A program made the translations under genes and the position numbers. Below, one piece after another: positions 1 to 9,339 of a stretch of 64,000 nucleotides of DNA. Every line of letters starts with the position of its first letter. The first letter of the stretch is position 1. This stretch comes from Cohnella lupini. Its GTDB lineage: Bacteria; Bacillota; Bacilli; Paenibacillales; Paenibacillaceae. The notes below the pieces were generated by a model. The model was not told where the DNA came from and searched no databases. It saw only the letters and a program-made list of their open reading frames with translations. The stretch is taken from contig NZ_QRDY01000016.1 in NCBI RefSeq assembly GCF_003386205.1, forward strand, positions 1 through 64,000. The letters run 5' to 3'.

Positions 1-75
1 ATCTCTCCACCAGTTGCCCGTCAGCTACGAGGCGACTTGGCTCTTACCTCGACCGGACTTCCACCGGCTAGTTGT

Positions 76-92
76 GCCTAGCTTGGCTAGGC
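76..92. other. perfect short hairpin at left edge
   Basis: GCCTAGC, a TTG loop and GCTAGGC form a perfect 7-bp hairpin without a following T run, so it is not an ordinary terminator. The preceding bases 1-75 show no recognisable gene. This may be the end of an element or gene lying left of the window. Confidence 0.3.
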
Positions 93-103
93 GCGATATG
101 TTT

Positions 104-131
104 CAAAAAAGGCCGTCCGAAAAATCGGACG
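104..131 (-). terminator. Rho-independent terminator of the pcp transcript
   Basis: CGTCCGA and TCGGACG pair around an AAAA loop. Read on the minus strand the stem is followed by a run of T (complement of the A run at 105-110). It lies about 80 bp downstream of the pcp stop codon. Confidence 0.7.
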
Positions 132-207
132 ACCCTTCCCTCAAAAAGCCATTTATTATCTAACCCGTCTCACACCTTCGTGCACATGATCCGCATCCTT
201 CAGATAC

Positions 208-819
208 TTATCGAACGCTTGCGATTATGGCCATTTCGATGGCTTTCACCATAACGTCCAAGCTCATGCTTGGCATCGCCGGCCATCGTCCGACGGTTTG
301 TATCGGCAGATAGGGGATATGAATGAAGCCGCCTTTTACATTCGGAAACTCCGTGGCAATCATATGCTGAAGTCCATAAAAAAGATGATTGCATACGAAC
401 GTACCCGCGGAGAGCGATATTGAGGCAGGTATTCCAGACTTGCATATATCCGCCGTAATCGCCTTGATCGGCAATGAAGACCAATAGGCCGATGGACCGT
501 CCGCGACAATGATCTCATCGATCGGTTTATTGCCCTCGTTATCCGGGATCATGGCATCGTCTACATTGATCGCCACGCGTTCAACCGAGATATCGCTTCG
601 GCCTCCCGCTTGTCCGAGACTAATGACAACATCCGGCTGAACATCCCGTATCGCCCGCGTTAGTACTTCAATCGACTTGCGGAATACCGTCGGGATCTGC
701 TTGACCTCCACCTCGAATTCATCATACGGCTTACTTTGAAAATGGCTAACCACTTCCCAAGCAGGGTTAATCACTTCCCCTCCGAACGGATCAAAACCCG
801 TCAGCAGTACTTTTTTCAT
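208..819 (-). CDS. pcp: pyroglutamyl-peptidase I
   Basis: Cytosolic cysteine peptidase (family C15) that removes N-terminal pyroglutamate from peptides. The 203-residue length is typical. The catalytic triad is visible: Glu80 in SVERVAIN, Cys143 in AGTFVCNH and His167 in GGFIHIPY. The N-terminal signature LLTGFDPFGG is also present. The start is supported by GGGAGGG a few bases upstream. The gene follows the ABC-F gene on the same strand with a 21-bp gap, so the two are probably co-transcribed. No signal peptide is seen, and nothing is missing. Confidence 0.95.
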   Translation of the reverse strand: MKKVLLTGFDPFGGEVINPAWEVVSHFQSKPYDEFEVEVKQIPTVFRKSIEVLTRAIRDVQPDVVISLGQAGGRSDISVERVAINVDDAMIPDNEGNKPIDEIIVADGPSAYWSSLPIKAITADICKSGIPASISLSAGTFVCNHLFYGLQHMIATEFPNVKGGFIHIPYLPIQTVGRWPAMPSMSLDVMVKAIEMAIIASVR

Positions 820-840
820 CCTATTCCCTCCCCGTACCTG

Positions 841-2412
841 CTATAGGCTCTGCTCGGTTACTCCCGAAATAGGGTCGAACGTGAGCATCTTAGTCCCAAT
901 CTTATCTATGAAGAACCGATCATGGCTGACCGTGATAACGGCACCGGGAAAATGGATCAGCGCCTGCTCCATGACCTGAATGCTCGTCAGATCCAGATGG
1001 TTGGTCGGTTCGTCCAGGATGATGACGGCGGCGCCGGACAACAGACACTTCGCCAGAGCCACGCGGGCTTTCTGTCCGCCGGACAGGTTTCCAATGACTT
1101 TGCTCAGATCCATCTCGGAGAACTGCAGCATGGATAGGAACTTATTCACCTTCTTGCGCGGCGCATCGAGACCCAGACCATAGGTATTCACGGCGTGACT
1201 CACCGTGTCCTTAGGGTCCAATTCCTCCCACACCCGGTTGAAATACGCATAGCTAACACCCTTCTCCCAAGCGACTTCTCCGGTCTCAGGCTTCTCTTGT
1301 CCCGTAAGCACCTTGATCAACGTGGATTTTCCGCTCCCGTTAGGGCCGACGATCACCAGTCGGTCCTCCTTCTGTATGTCGAAGCTCACGTTCTGGAAAA
1401 TCGTTCTGCCGTCGTACGTTTGTCCTATGTTTTTCGCTTCGCAGAGCTTGTCCGGAAACCGCAGTCTTTCGTATATATCCGTTATCAGCACGTTTACCGG
1501 ATGCGGCTCGACTCGCTTCTTACTATCCGCCAATTGGCGTGCGAAGCGGTCCTTGGACGACTTCTTGCTCGCGCGGCTATCTATAGCCTCGGATTCCATG
1601 AGCAGAAGCTCTTCCTCCCACTCGAACTGGCGGTCCAATTCCTTCTTCCGCAGCTTCTTCTTGCGAATATAGTCGGTGTAATTCCCTTCGTACTCCTGAA
1701 AATGATAATTCTCGATCTCGATCGTCCGAGTGACTACCCTGTCTATGAATTGCCGGTCATGCGATACGAGAATCATCGCTCCGTTGAACCGATGCAGCCA
1801 TTGCTCCAACCACACGATCCCTTCCATGTCCAAGTAGTTCGTCGGCTCGTCGAGCAATACGACATCGGGCAGTTGGATTAACATCTTGGCGAGAGCCGCT
1901 CGGTTTCTCCAGCCTCCGGACAGCTCGTCGACCGGCTGGTTGCGCGATCTATCGTTGAACCCGAGCTTCGTGAGAACCGTATCGATCTCGACGGACACGT
2001 TCCAGCCGTCCAGATGCTCCATTTGCTCGAATAGCTCGGCTTGCCTCGTTAGCAAGCGATCCATCTCTTCGTTATCCGAGACTTGTCCCAGCTTCTCGCC
2101 TACTTCTTGCAGCTCCCGCTCGATAAGCGCGACTTGCTCGAAGCACATCTCCAACTCCTGCTGAACCGACAGGCTTCCGCGCAATTCCGAGAATTGCGAG
2201 AAGTACCCCACCTTGGCTTGCGGATCGACCTCCACTTTCCCCGAAGTCGGCTCCTCCCTTGCCATGATCAGCTTGAACACGGTCGATTTGCCGGCGCCGT
2301 TCCGACCGATTAAGCCGATCCGCTCTCCTTTGCTCACCTTAAAATAAATATCGCGGAAGATCATCGTATCTTCGTATTTCTTCGTCACGTTTTCCAAACG
2401 TATTAAGCTCAT
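841..2412 (-). CDS. ABC-F family ATPase
   Basis: A 523-residue soluble protein with two ABC ATPase domains and no membrane segments, the ABC-F pattern (ribosome-associated translation factors, some giving antibiotic protection). First domain: Walker A near 36-44 (GRNGAGKST), signature LSGGWRNRAAL (W in place of the usual Q) and Walker B LLDEPTNYLD. Second domain: GPNGSGKST, LSGGQKARVAL and ILDEPTNHLD. The charged linker around residues 240-300 is rich in Lys/Glu, as expected of the P-site tRNA interaction motif. It is first in a likely operon with pcp. Which subfamily (translation factor or resistance) cannot be told by eye. Confidence 0.9.
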   Translation of the reverse strand: MSLIRLENVTKKYEDTMIFRDIYFKVSKGERIGLIGRNGAGKSTVFKLIMAREEPTSGKVEVDPQAKVGYFSQFSELRGSLSVQQELEMCFEQVALIERELQEVGEKLGQVSDNEEMDRLLTRQAELFEQMEHLDGWNVSVEIDTVLTKLGFNDRSRNQPVDELSGGWRNRAALAKMLIQLPDVVLLDEPTNYLDMEGIVWLEQWLHRFNGAMILVSHDRQFIDRVVTRTIEIENYHFQEYEGNYTDYIRKKKLRKKELDRQFEWEEELLLMESEAIDSRASKKSSKDRFARQLADSKKRVEPHPVNVLITDIYERLRFPDKLCEAKNIGQTYDGRTIFQNVSFDIQKEDRLVIVGPNGSGKSTLIKVLTGQEKPETGEVAWEKGVSYAYFNRVWEELDPKDTVSHAVNTYGLGLDAPRKKVNKFLSMLQFSEMDLSKVIGNLSGGQKARVALAKCLLSGAAVIILDEPTNHLDLTSIQVMEQALIHFPGAVITVSHDRFFIDKIGTKMLTFDPISGVTEQSL

Positions 2413-2572
2413 TCCATCACCCTTCTCGTCCCGTCGGTCTAGCGTGATTATAACATTTTAAAGGCCAACCCTTCCGTCATTCATACAATTCATGCAATTG
2501 GTAAACACTTTCATCAAGTTTGAAGTTTTTATGGCGATTTTATTTAATCCTACTGTTTTTGTCGGATAAATA

Positions 2573-2601
2573 TTGACGTCGACATCAAGACCGTGTACTA
2601 T
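2573..2601 (+). promoter_or_regulatory. sigma-A promoter of the amino-acid importer operon
   Basis: TTGACG at 2573-2578 and TACTAT at 2596-2601 are separated by 17 bp, an excellent vegetative promoter. The TTG of the -35 box is in frame with the downstream gene and could be mistaken for its start codon. The real start is 2645. Confidence 0.75.
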
Positions 2602-2644
2602 TCAATTTACTGACTTAGTCAGACAGTTGAGAGGGGAACTACCT

Positions 2645-3511
2645 ATGAAAAGAACTAGCCTATTAACATTATCACTCGTACTAACCGTGGCTTTATTGGC
2701 CGCTTGCGGTAAAAACTCGAACTCCGGAGCGCCTTCCAACTCCGCCTCGCCTTCCGCATCGCCCGCCGAATCGGCTGCAAATACTGAATCGTCAAGCCCG
2801 TCTTCTCAAGGTGCTCTTGAAGCGATAAAAGCTAGCGGAAAACTCGTCATCGGAACGGAAGGAACGTATGCTCCATTTACCTTCCATGACAAGGATGGAA
2901 AGCTAACCGGATTCGATGTCGAAATCGCGCAAGAAGTCAGCAAACGTCTGGGAGTCGAAGCCGAATTCGTCGAAACGCCATGGGATGGTATTTTTGCCGG
3001 ACTAGATGCGAAGAGATTCGACGCCGTGTTTAATGAAGTTACTATTCGGGATGATCGTAAAGAAAAGTACGACTTCTCCGACTCCTATATCGTCTCCAAA
3101 GCCGTACTGCTCGTTCATGAAGATAACAACGAGATCAAGACGTTGGCCGACCTTAAAGGCAAGAAATCCGCTCAAGCGTTAACGAGCAACCTGGCGGATA
3201 TCGCCAAAGAAAACGGAGCCGAGATCGTAGATACGGAAGGCTTTAACCAAGCGATCGATTTGTTGCTATCGAAACGCGTGGACGCGACCATTAACGACAG
3301 CTTGTCTTTCCTTGACCTGAAGAAGCAAAAACCGGACGTGAAAATCAAATCCGTTGCCGAAACGGAAGATGCTTCCTCTAGCGCCGCGCTGTTCCGTAAA
3401 GGAAGCGACGACTTGATCGCAGCCGTAAACGAAGCGCTAGCCGCCATGAAAAGCGACGGAACTTACTTAACCATTTCCGAGAAATATTTCGGAGCCGACG
3501 TTTCCAAATAA
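2645..3511 (+). CDS. tcyA: cystine/amino-acid ABC transporter substrate-binding lipoprotein
   Basis: Extracytoplasmic solute-binding protein of family 3, captured on the membrane by a lipid. The N terminus is a lipoprotein signal with lipobox LLAAC (Cys21), then a Ser/Ala/Pro-rich linker to about residue 55. The binding fold begins at GKLVIGTEGTYAPFTF, with the family signature GFDVEIAQEVSKRLG. The start at 2645 has GAGAGGGGAA upstream, while an in-frame TTG further upstream is the promoter -35 box. It is first in a three-gene operon with permease and ATPase. Cystine as substrate is inferred mainly from the ATPase, which closely resembles B. subtilis TcyC. Another polar amino acid is possible. 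Confidence 0.88.
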   Translation: MKRTSLLTLSLVLTVALLAACGKNSNSGAPSNSASPSASPAESAANTESSSPSSQGALEAIKASGKLVIGTEGTYAPFTFHDKDGKLTGFDVEIAQEVSKRLGVEAEFVETPWDGIFAGLDAKRFDAVFNEVTIRDDRKEKYDFSDSYIVSKAVLLVHEDNNEIKTLADLKGKKSAQALTSNLADIAKENGAEIVDTEGFNQAIDLLLSKRVDATINDSLSFLDLKKQKPDVKIKSVAETEDASSSAALFRKGSDDLIAAVNEALAAMKSDGTYLTISEKYFGADVSK

Positions 3512-3538
3512 AAGAACCGCATAAAGGATGTCTGAACG

Positions 3539-4207
3539 ATGGATGATCGTCAAATACAAATTGTTATGGATACCTTTTGGCCCCTGCTTAAAGCAGGGGT
3601 TCTTTATACGATTCCGCTCACTTTGATTACATTCGCATTGGGCTTAATCATCGCCGTAATTACCGCGCTCATCCGGTTGTCCTCCTGGAGGATCCCTAAA
3701 CTTATCGCGGGCTTCTACGTGTGGATTATCCGAGGAACTCCACTCTTGGTTCAGCTATTTATTATTTTCTACGGATTACCTAGCGCCGGCATTATATTAA
3801 GTCCTTATATATCGGCGATAATCGGGCTTTCGCTAAGCGTAGGAGCCTACGGATCGGAAATCGTGCGAGCCGCGATCTTGTCGATTCAGAAAGGCCAATG
3901 GGAAGCTTCCTATTCGCTTGGAATGACGCGCTTGCAGGCTTTAAGGCGCATTATTCTTCCTCAAGCCGCGCGGGTATCCATTCCGCCTCTGGGTAATTCC
4001 TTCATCAGTCTGGTTAAGGATACATCGCTTGTGTCCGTCATCACCTTCGTCGAGATGTTCAAGAAATCAACACAGTATGTCGCTTATTATTATGAACCTT
4101 TGCTTATCTATTGCGAAGTGGGAGTCATTTACTTGTTATTCTGTTCCGTCTTGTCGGTTCTGCAAAATAAAGTAGAGAAACGTCTCGAACGTTTCTCCGC
4201 CAGCTAA
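3539..4207 (+). CDS. tcyB: amino-acid ABC transporter permease
   Basis: A 222-residue inner-membrane permease of the HisM/TcyB type with about five hydrophobic segments. The EAA loop that contacts the ATPase is seen near residues 120-165 (SLGMTRLQALRRIILPQA, then PPLGNSFISLVKDTSL). AAAGGA lies upstream of the ATG, 27 bp after the binding-protein gene. It works with the flanking binding protein and ATPase as one polar amino-acid importer, probably for cystine. Complete. Confidence 0.88.
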   Translation: MDDRQIQIVMDTFWPLLKAGVLYTIPLTLITFALGLIIAVITALIRLSSWRIPKLIAGFYVWIIRGTPLLVQLFIIFYGLPSAGIILSPYISAIIGLSLSVGAYGSEIVRAAILSIQKGQWEASYSLGMTRLQALRRIILPQAARVSIPPLGNSFISLVKDTSLVSVITFVEMFKKSTQYVAYYYEPLLIYCEVGVIYLLFCSVLSVLQNKVEKRLERFSAS

Positions 4208-4221
4208 AGGAGGCCGTGAGT

Positions 4222-4977
4222 ATGATCGAAATTCGTGGCTTGCATAAATCTTACGGTTCTCTGGAAGTGCTTAAAGGCGTAGATGTCACCTTGCCCAAAG
4301 GGAAAGTGCTTGTCATCATCGGTCCGTCCGGGTCGGGTAAAACCACTTTATTGCGATGCTTCAACCTGCTGGAAGTGCCCGATCGGGGCTCGATTAAGCT
4401 GGGGGACAACTCCTTCGAGTTTCATGCAGGCGCGAAAATCCCTCAAAAAGACATTCTAGCCTTGCGCAAAAGTACGGGAATGGTGTTTCAATCGTTTAAT
4501 TTATTTCCGCACATGACCGCAATCGAAAATATAATGGAAGCGCAAGTGACGGTACAGAAGAAAAACAAAGGCGAGGCTCGAAAACGCGCGGAGGTTCTGC
4601 TGGAGAAAGTAGGCCTTGCCGATAAAGCCGACTCCTATCCTCATAAGCTATCGGGAGGACAGCAGCAGAGGGTCGCTATCGCCCGAGCGATGGCCATAGA
4701 CCCGGAAGTGCTGCTCTTCGATGAGCCGACGTCCGCGCTTGATCCCGAATTAGTCGGGGATGTGCTGAAGGTCATGAAGCAGCTGGCAGCCGAAGGCATG
4801 ACGATGGCGATCGTCACTCACGAAATGAAATTCGCGGCGGACGTAGCCGACCATATTATTCTCATGGACGATGGTCTTATCATCGAGCAAGGCTCTCCTC
4901 AAGAGGTGCTGAATAACCCGAAATCTTCGAGGGCTATCCAATTTCTAAATCACCTGAACGGCAAGTCCGAAGAATAG
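4222..4977 (+). CDS. tcyC: amino-acid ABC transporter ATP-binding protein
   Basis: A 251-residue cytoplasmic ATPase that energises import. Walker A GPSGSGKTT, Q-loop GMVFQSFNLFPHMT, signature LSGGQQQRVAIARA, Walker B VLLFDEPTSALDPE and switch His in IVTHEMKFA are all intact. ATG 4222 has a perfect AAAGGAGG 8 bp upstream; the in-frame GTG at 4216 is only 2 bp from that site and is rejected as start. The insert between Walker A and the Q-loop (EVPDRGSIKLGDNSFEF and onward) resembles B. subtilis TcyC. It is last in the operon and followed by a terminator. Confidence 0.9.
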   Translation: MIEIRGLHKSYGSLEVLKGVDVTLPKGKVLVIIGPSGSGKTTLLRCFNLLEVPDRGSIKLGDNSFEFHAGAKIPQKDILALRKSTGMVFQSFNLFPHMTAIENIMEAQVTVQKKNKGEARKRAEVLLEKVGLADKADSYPHKLSGGQQQRVAIARAMAIDPEVLLFDEPTSALDPELVGDVLKVMKQLAAEGMTMAIVTHEMKFAADVADHIILMDDGLIIEQGSPQEVLNNPKSSRAIQFLNHLNGKSEE

Positions 4978-4980
4978 CAA

Positions 4981-5020
4981 AAAGCGCTGTCCCTATAAAG
5001 ACTAAGGGATGGCGCTTTTT
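4981..5020 (+). terminator. terminator of the importer operon
   Basis: GCGC-TG-TCCCT pairs with AGGGA-TG-GCGC and is followed by TTTTTT. It begins a few bases after the ATPase stop codon. Confidence 0.85.
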
Positions 5021-5132
5021 TACGTTACGACTTACATTCCATAATAATTCCGCTTTATAACTCAAGTGGATATAAGTTACAATGTAATTGCTTTAGAACT
5101 TATCCGGAAAATTAGGGGTGCACATTCATTCT

Positions 5133-8100
5133 ATGTTTCATTATCGAACGCGCAAGTTAACGGCATTATTAATTGTAATTCTATGTATTTTCTCCTTATT
5201 TCCGATTGGAAGTTTTACTCCGGCTGCATCTGCATACACGCCTACACAAACGAATCAAAATCTTAGTATAGGTTCTACTATACGAAGTATGTGGATCGAC
5301 GATCAACGTGGCTATATGTATGCTACCTCGTTCGACACCAATGAATTATTATTTATTCGACTGGATACCTTTCAGATCGAAAAGCGCCTCCCCATCGGTT
5401 CCTCTCCCGACGGCATGGACGTGGATGGAGACAAGCTATACATTGCTTTAAGCGGCGCGACGTTGATCGCCGTCGTGAACCTGGCCACCCAAAGCTTGGA
5501 AAGTACGATAGCTACAACGGAAAAACCATCTCAAGTAGCTGTAGACGGAACACATCTTTATTACGCGGGTAGCAATCAGTGGGTTTCCATTCGCCATAAG
5601 GATTTGACGACCGGTTCGGAATCCGTTATTCAAAATACGATCTATCAACCGAAGTTGGCGATCGACCGTGCGACACATAGACTTTACGCTGGAGAAACCG
5701 GAATATCCCGATATGAGCTTTTCGCTTTTAATTCGTCGAACGGATCCCCATTATGGACTATGAGCCCTGAAGAAGGCGGTTACAGTTCATCCCTTTTAGT
5801 TGCGGATGATTCGGTTTACTATGGAAACTTCCAAGTGGACCCGAACACCCAACGAATCGTCTCCACTACGTATTCAGGTCATATTTTAGCCGCGCGAAAC
5901 GATTATCTTTATACGAATTCGGGAGTCGTTTTAAAAGAAAACGGTACAACGGTTGCAACCTATGATTCCTTAGACGGCGGTTCGCTGTTAGCTGTCGATA
6001 GCAACGGAAGCGTTTATTCTTATCAGTCCAGATCGACATCGATCAATAAACGGACATTTGATCTTCCTTTTGATCATACGGCAATTCATTATACTAACGA
6101 CAATAATCAGGTCACGTTTAATCGGGAATTGACGGCTTTCGTTTATGGCGATAATGAACGCTACTTATACGCGGTCTCGCGTGAAGCCAATCGTTTACTG
6201 CAGTTGGATACGGAAACATTCGAGGTTCTGAATGATCGATACATAGGCTCTCAGCCCACCGATGTTGACATTCGCGACGGTGTTCTATACGTATCGTTAG
6301 GCGGTAGCACTCATATTGCAAAGATAGATACGAACAACGAAACAGACTTCATGGCGCCTATAACCGAACTTGAAGTCGGTGAAGTAACGAACGATATCGC
6401 TGCTGGGATCGGGCAGGCGTATTACGTAACTCCGGGCGGATTCAGCAATATCAGCGTATTCGACACGGTTTATACCACTTTCCCAATGAGTTACAGTACT
6501 CCACGGCTCACTCTATCATCCGATGCTTCGACTTTGTATATCGGCGAGACGGGTTCTTCCGGCGGAAAACTATTTAAGATGAACACCGCGTCCAAGCAAA
6601 TCGTACAACAAACCGCGGAGGGCAGCTCTTATGGAACTCGAAATATTATTCTAGATGATAATTATACTTACTATGCGTCGACTAGATTTGCTTCCAATGA
6701 CTTAAATCTAATTTACGGCACGTATAAGAACGAATACTATAACGCTAATTTGCTTTCTGCTCGCGGTAACCTCGTACTCGCTACCAACGGATTCTACAAT
6801 AGGGATACCTTTAACCTAATCTATTCGTTGCCATTTCCGATATCGTACGGCCATATTAAAGAGGATGGCTCCATCATCCTGTATACCGGTAACGGAGATT
6901 CCGATAACCCAGAATATTCGTTATTGAAATTCGAAAGCTATGAAAGCTTGAACCAACAAATGAACGAAGGGTTCAAACCAATCGCTCCATTTTTCCTTGA
7001 CGACAATCCCCAGTCGACGTTGATCGATGGACAACTAGTGTTCATTCCCGGGTCAATGGCCCAAAGCGTAGTCAAATATCGTCTGAGATACTATGACGCT
7101 AATAACCGACCTGTTGACGGAACGTACGATGAGTTCGTTTACTCCTATTCACGGCAGCAGGATGGCAGTTTTTCGTATAGGATTAATAAGACAATTCCTA
7201 ATTTGGTCAAAAAAATCGGTATAACTCCTATCGTTAGCGGAACCTACAGTCAAGATCGCCCTATGGAAGAAGCTGAAACAATCATCCGCTTATGGGATGC
7301 GGATACGTATTACGTCGAAGATGCTATTCTAATCGATACCGATGCTTCTAGTGAAACCATCGGAGGAAAAGTCACATTCGGCAAAGCAGAGGGCGAATTG
7401 CCGGGTGACCGATATGCTATTTATTTCGGCGATGAAGAGGATATTCTCGGACAGCCCCTCGGGTTCGTAACGGCTTCCGGCCAAGCCAACTATGAATTGC
7501 CTATCGCGCAAGGTACCACGATACCGGATGGAGCAATTGTAATTGCTGTTCAATTGATCGATGAGAACGATAACGAATCTCCCGGATATTATCTTACCGA
7601 AATTCCCGATAGGATGACGATTGCTCCTAAGCCCGAGCAGATTACGGTCACCAATGCATATGGTCCGACAGACAGCGTAACCGTTATCGGCCTCCAATCA
7701 GGAGACCAGGTTAAAGTTTACGCCCTTGATGGGTCTTTATACGGACAAAAAACCGTAGCATCCGGACAAACTTCGCTAACAATTAGCAATTTGCTATTCA
7801 ACGATATTTACCCGGCGTTATTCGTTAGCGTCACATCCCCAGGCAAACGGGAAAGCTTCTATGTCCTAAAGGACTATAGCGGTGGTAGCGGTGGTGGTAC
7901 CCCCCCTGTTCCTGGTGGTGGCGGTGGTGGAGTTATTCTTCCTCCCGACGGTGGTGGTGGCGGTGGTGGTGGTGGTGGTGGCGCTGGCGGCGGTGGCGGT
8001 GGTGGTGGCGGCGGTGGTGGCGGTGGTGGCGGCGGTGGTGGCGGCGGTGGTGGCGTGCCAAACCAACCGGGAACAAGCTTTTTCCAATCTGAGTTGATCA

Positions 8101-9272
8101 AGAAGCCAGACGGTACAACTCAGATCCAAGTGAAGTTGAACGATGAATTGTTAAACGACGAGTTATCCAAATGGAGCGGCGAATCTAATAAATTAACCAT
8201 CCAGGTCGAGGATTCCGCAGACGAGATCTCCTTCTCTCTTGATAGCAGTCAATTGGGTAAAATCAACGACCAAGACAAAAACGCATTTATCGAGATCCAA
8301 GGAACGAAGTCGGGCTTCCTAATTCCCGTCGGTGCATTATACACCTCCGGGAAAGATAACGAGATCGTTAAGTTCACTCTTTCCGTATTCCAGTTAAAAG
8401 GAACGGCATCCGATTCGGCTACAAAACTTCTAAGCGAACTGAAATTGGACCCGGTTGGTCAGCCTTATGAATTTACGATTCGCGGAGAAACCACCAAAGG
8501 CTCCACGATTCAATTCGATGATACGGATCAATACATCGGTCATGTCATTGCCCTTGAGCTCTCGAACAAATCTATTGAGACTTTATCTGCCGTGATGCTA
8601 GATCCCGTTTCCGGGAAAGCGATTCCCGTTCCAGCTACATTCAAGAAGGATGGCGGACGAGTAATCGCGACCATCTATCGAAAAGGAAATTCAATCTATT
8701 CCGTTATCTCTCAAGAAAACAAATTCAATGATATTCCTACAACGCTCTTCGCTGCCAACGCGATAGATCGATTGGCATCGCGCATGGTCATTAAGGGATA
8801 CAACGACAACTCCTTTAAGCCGGAGGGACTTGTAACCCGAGCGGAGGCCGCTTCCCTGCTAGTCAGGGCATTAGGAATAATCCCATCGACGGGAATATCC
8901 AAATTCAAGGATGTAAGCAAGAACGCATGGTATTCCGACTCCGTATCGGCTGCCGTTACGGCAGGGTTGTTCAAAGGATACACGGACGGTTCGTTCCGTC
9001 CGGATCAAATGATCACGCAGCAAGAGATGGTGGCCATCATCTACCAAGCACTAATTTATGGAGGCTACAAATCGGCTGATACCGCTTCGTTAAAGCATTT
9101 TAACAGTTCCGCCGGGTATAGCACCTGGTCTGCACAGGCGGTTGATGCCTTATTGCAACAAGAAATTATAAAGCAATCGGAACAGTTTACGATTAAAGCG
9201 GATAAGAAAACAACTCGTGCCGAGTGCTCCGAGTTGCTCTACCGAATGCTGGTATCGTTAAAATTAATCTAA
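5133..9272 (+). CDS. large exported beta-propeller protein with polyglycine linker and SLH domains
   Basis: About 1379 residues. The N terminus is a Sec signal (hydrophobic stretch LLIVILCIFSLFPIGSF, likely cleavage after AASA). Residues of about 40-650 carry repeated blade-like units of surface beta-propeller type (for example DGMDVDGDKLYIAL and QPTDVDIRDGVLYVSLGG). After Ig-like segments comes a run of 34 Gly with one Ala (residues about 940-974), then a further beta-rich domain and, over the last 180 residues, two clear SLH repeats (MVIKGYNDNSFKPEG, LFKGYTDGSFRPDQ) and a third weaker one. SLH repeats bind pyruvylated wall polymer, so the protein is probably surface-displayed. ATG 5133 is preferred over GTG 5118, which overlaps the AGGGGTG ribosome site. 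Ligand unknown. Confidence 0.85.
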   Translation: MFHYRTRKLTALLIVILCIFSLFPIGSFTPAASAYTPTQTNQNLSIGSTIRSMWIDDQRGYMYATSFDTNELLFIRLDTFQIEKRLPIGSSPDGMDVDGDKLYIALSGATLIAVVNLATQSLESTIATTEKPSQVAVDGTHLYYAGSNQWVSIRHKDLTTGSESVIQNTIYQPKLAIDRATHRLYAGETGISRYELFAFNSSNGSPLWTMSPEEGGYSSSLLVADDSVYYGNFQVDPNTQRIVSTTYSGHILAARNDYLYTNSGVVLKENGTTVATYDSLDGGSLLAVDSNGSVYSYQSRSTSINKRTFDLPFDHTAIHYTNDNNQVTFNRELTAFVYGDNERYLYAVSREANRLLQLDTETFEVLNDRYIGSQPTDVDIRDGVLYVSLGGSTHIAKIDTNNETDFMAPITELEVGEVTNDIAAGIGQAYYVTPGGFSNISVFDTVYTTFPMSYSTPRLTLSSDASTLYIGETGSSGGKLFKMNTASKQIVQQTAEGSSYGTRNIILDDNYTYYASTRFASNDLNLIYGTYKNEYYNANLLSARGNLVLATNGFYNRDTFNLIYSLPFPISYGHIKEDGSIILYTGNGDSDNPEYSLLKFESYESLNQQMNEGFKPIAPFFLDDNPQSTLIDGQLVFIPGSMAQSVVKYRLRYYDANNRPVDGTYDEFVYSYSRQQDGSFSYRINKTIPNLVKKIGITPIVSGTYSQDRPMEEAETIIRLWDADTYYVEDAILIDTDASSETIGGKVTFGKAEGELPGDRYAIYFGDEEDILGQPLGFVTASGQANYELPIAQGTTIPDGAIVIAVQLIDENDNESPGYYLTEIPDRMTIAPKPEQITVTNAYGPTDSVTVIGLQSGDQVKVYALDGSLYGQKTVASGQTSLTISNLLFNDIYPALFVSVTSPGKRESFYVLKDYSGGSGGGTPPVPGGGGGGVILPPDGGGGGGGGGGGAGGGGGGGGGGGGGGGGGGGGGGGVPNQPGTSFFQSELIKKPDGTTQIQVKLNDELLNDELSKWSGESNKLTIQVEDSADEISFSLDSSQLGKINDQDKNAFIEIQGTKSGFLIPVGALYTSGKDNEIVKFTLSVFQLKGTASDSATKLLSELKLDPVGQPYEFTIRGETTKGSTIQFDDTDQYIGHVIALELSNKSIETLSAVMLDPVSGKAIPVPATFKKDGGRVIATIYRKGNSIYSVISQENKFNDIPTTLFAANAIDRLASRMVIKGYNDNSFKPEGLVTRAEAASLLVRALGIIPSTGISKFKDVSKNAWYSDSVSAAVTAGLFKGYTDGSFRPDQMITQQEMVAIIYQALIYGGYKSADTASLKHFNSSAGYSTWSAQAVDALLQQEIIKQSEQFTIKADKKTTRAECSELLYRMLVSLKLI
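7950..8054 (+). repeat. GGT/GGC trinucleotide run encoding polyglycine
   Basis: Thirty-five consecutive codons are GGT or GGC, apart from a single Ala codon. A shorter Gly-rich stretch precedes it from 7882. Trinucleotide repeats of this kind can change length by slippage without breaking the reading frame, so linker length may vary between isolates or be misassembled. Confidence 0.95.
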
Positions 9273-9290
9273 TAGCCACACGATCGAGAA

Positions 9291-9316
9291 AACCCACCGA
9301 AAGGTGGGTTTTTTTT
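9291..9316 (+). terminator. terminator after the SLH protein gene
   Basis: AACCCACC pairs with GGTGGGTT around a four-base loop and is followed by a run of T. It separates the plus-strand SLH gene from the convergent minus-strand genes that follow. Confidence 0.9.
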
Positions 9317-9339
9317 GTAAATTGGGAATGATATACCGG

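Noticed and set aside
1195-1881. 228-codon plus-strand frame across the ABC-F gene
   Set aside because: It lies antisense within an intact conserved gene and has no recognisable domain or ribosome site.
2573-2644. Upstream TTG start for the amino-acid-binding protein
   Set aside because: The TTG is the -35 box of the promoter. A proper ribosome site and lipoprotein signal begin at 2645.
7866-8129. Polyproline and Ala/Thr-rich frames on the strand opposite the polyglycine run
   Set aside because: They are antisense shadows of the GGT/GGC repeat inside a well-supported coding region.
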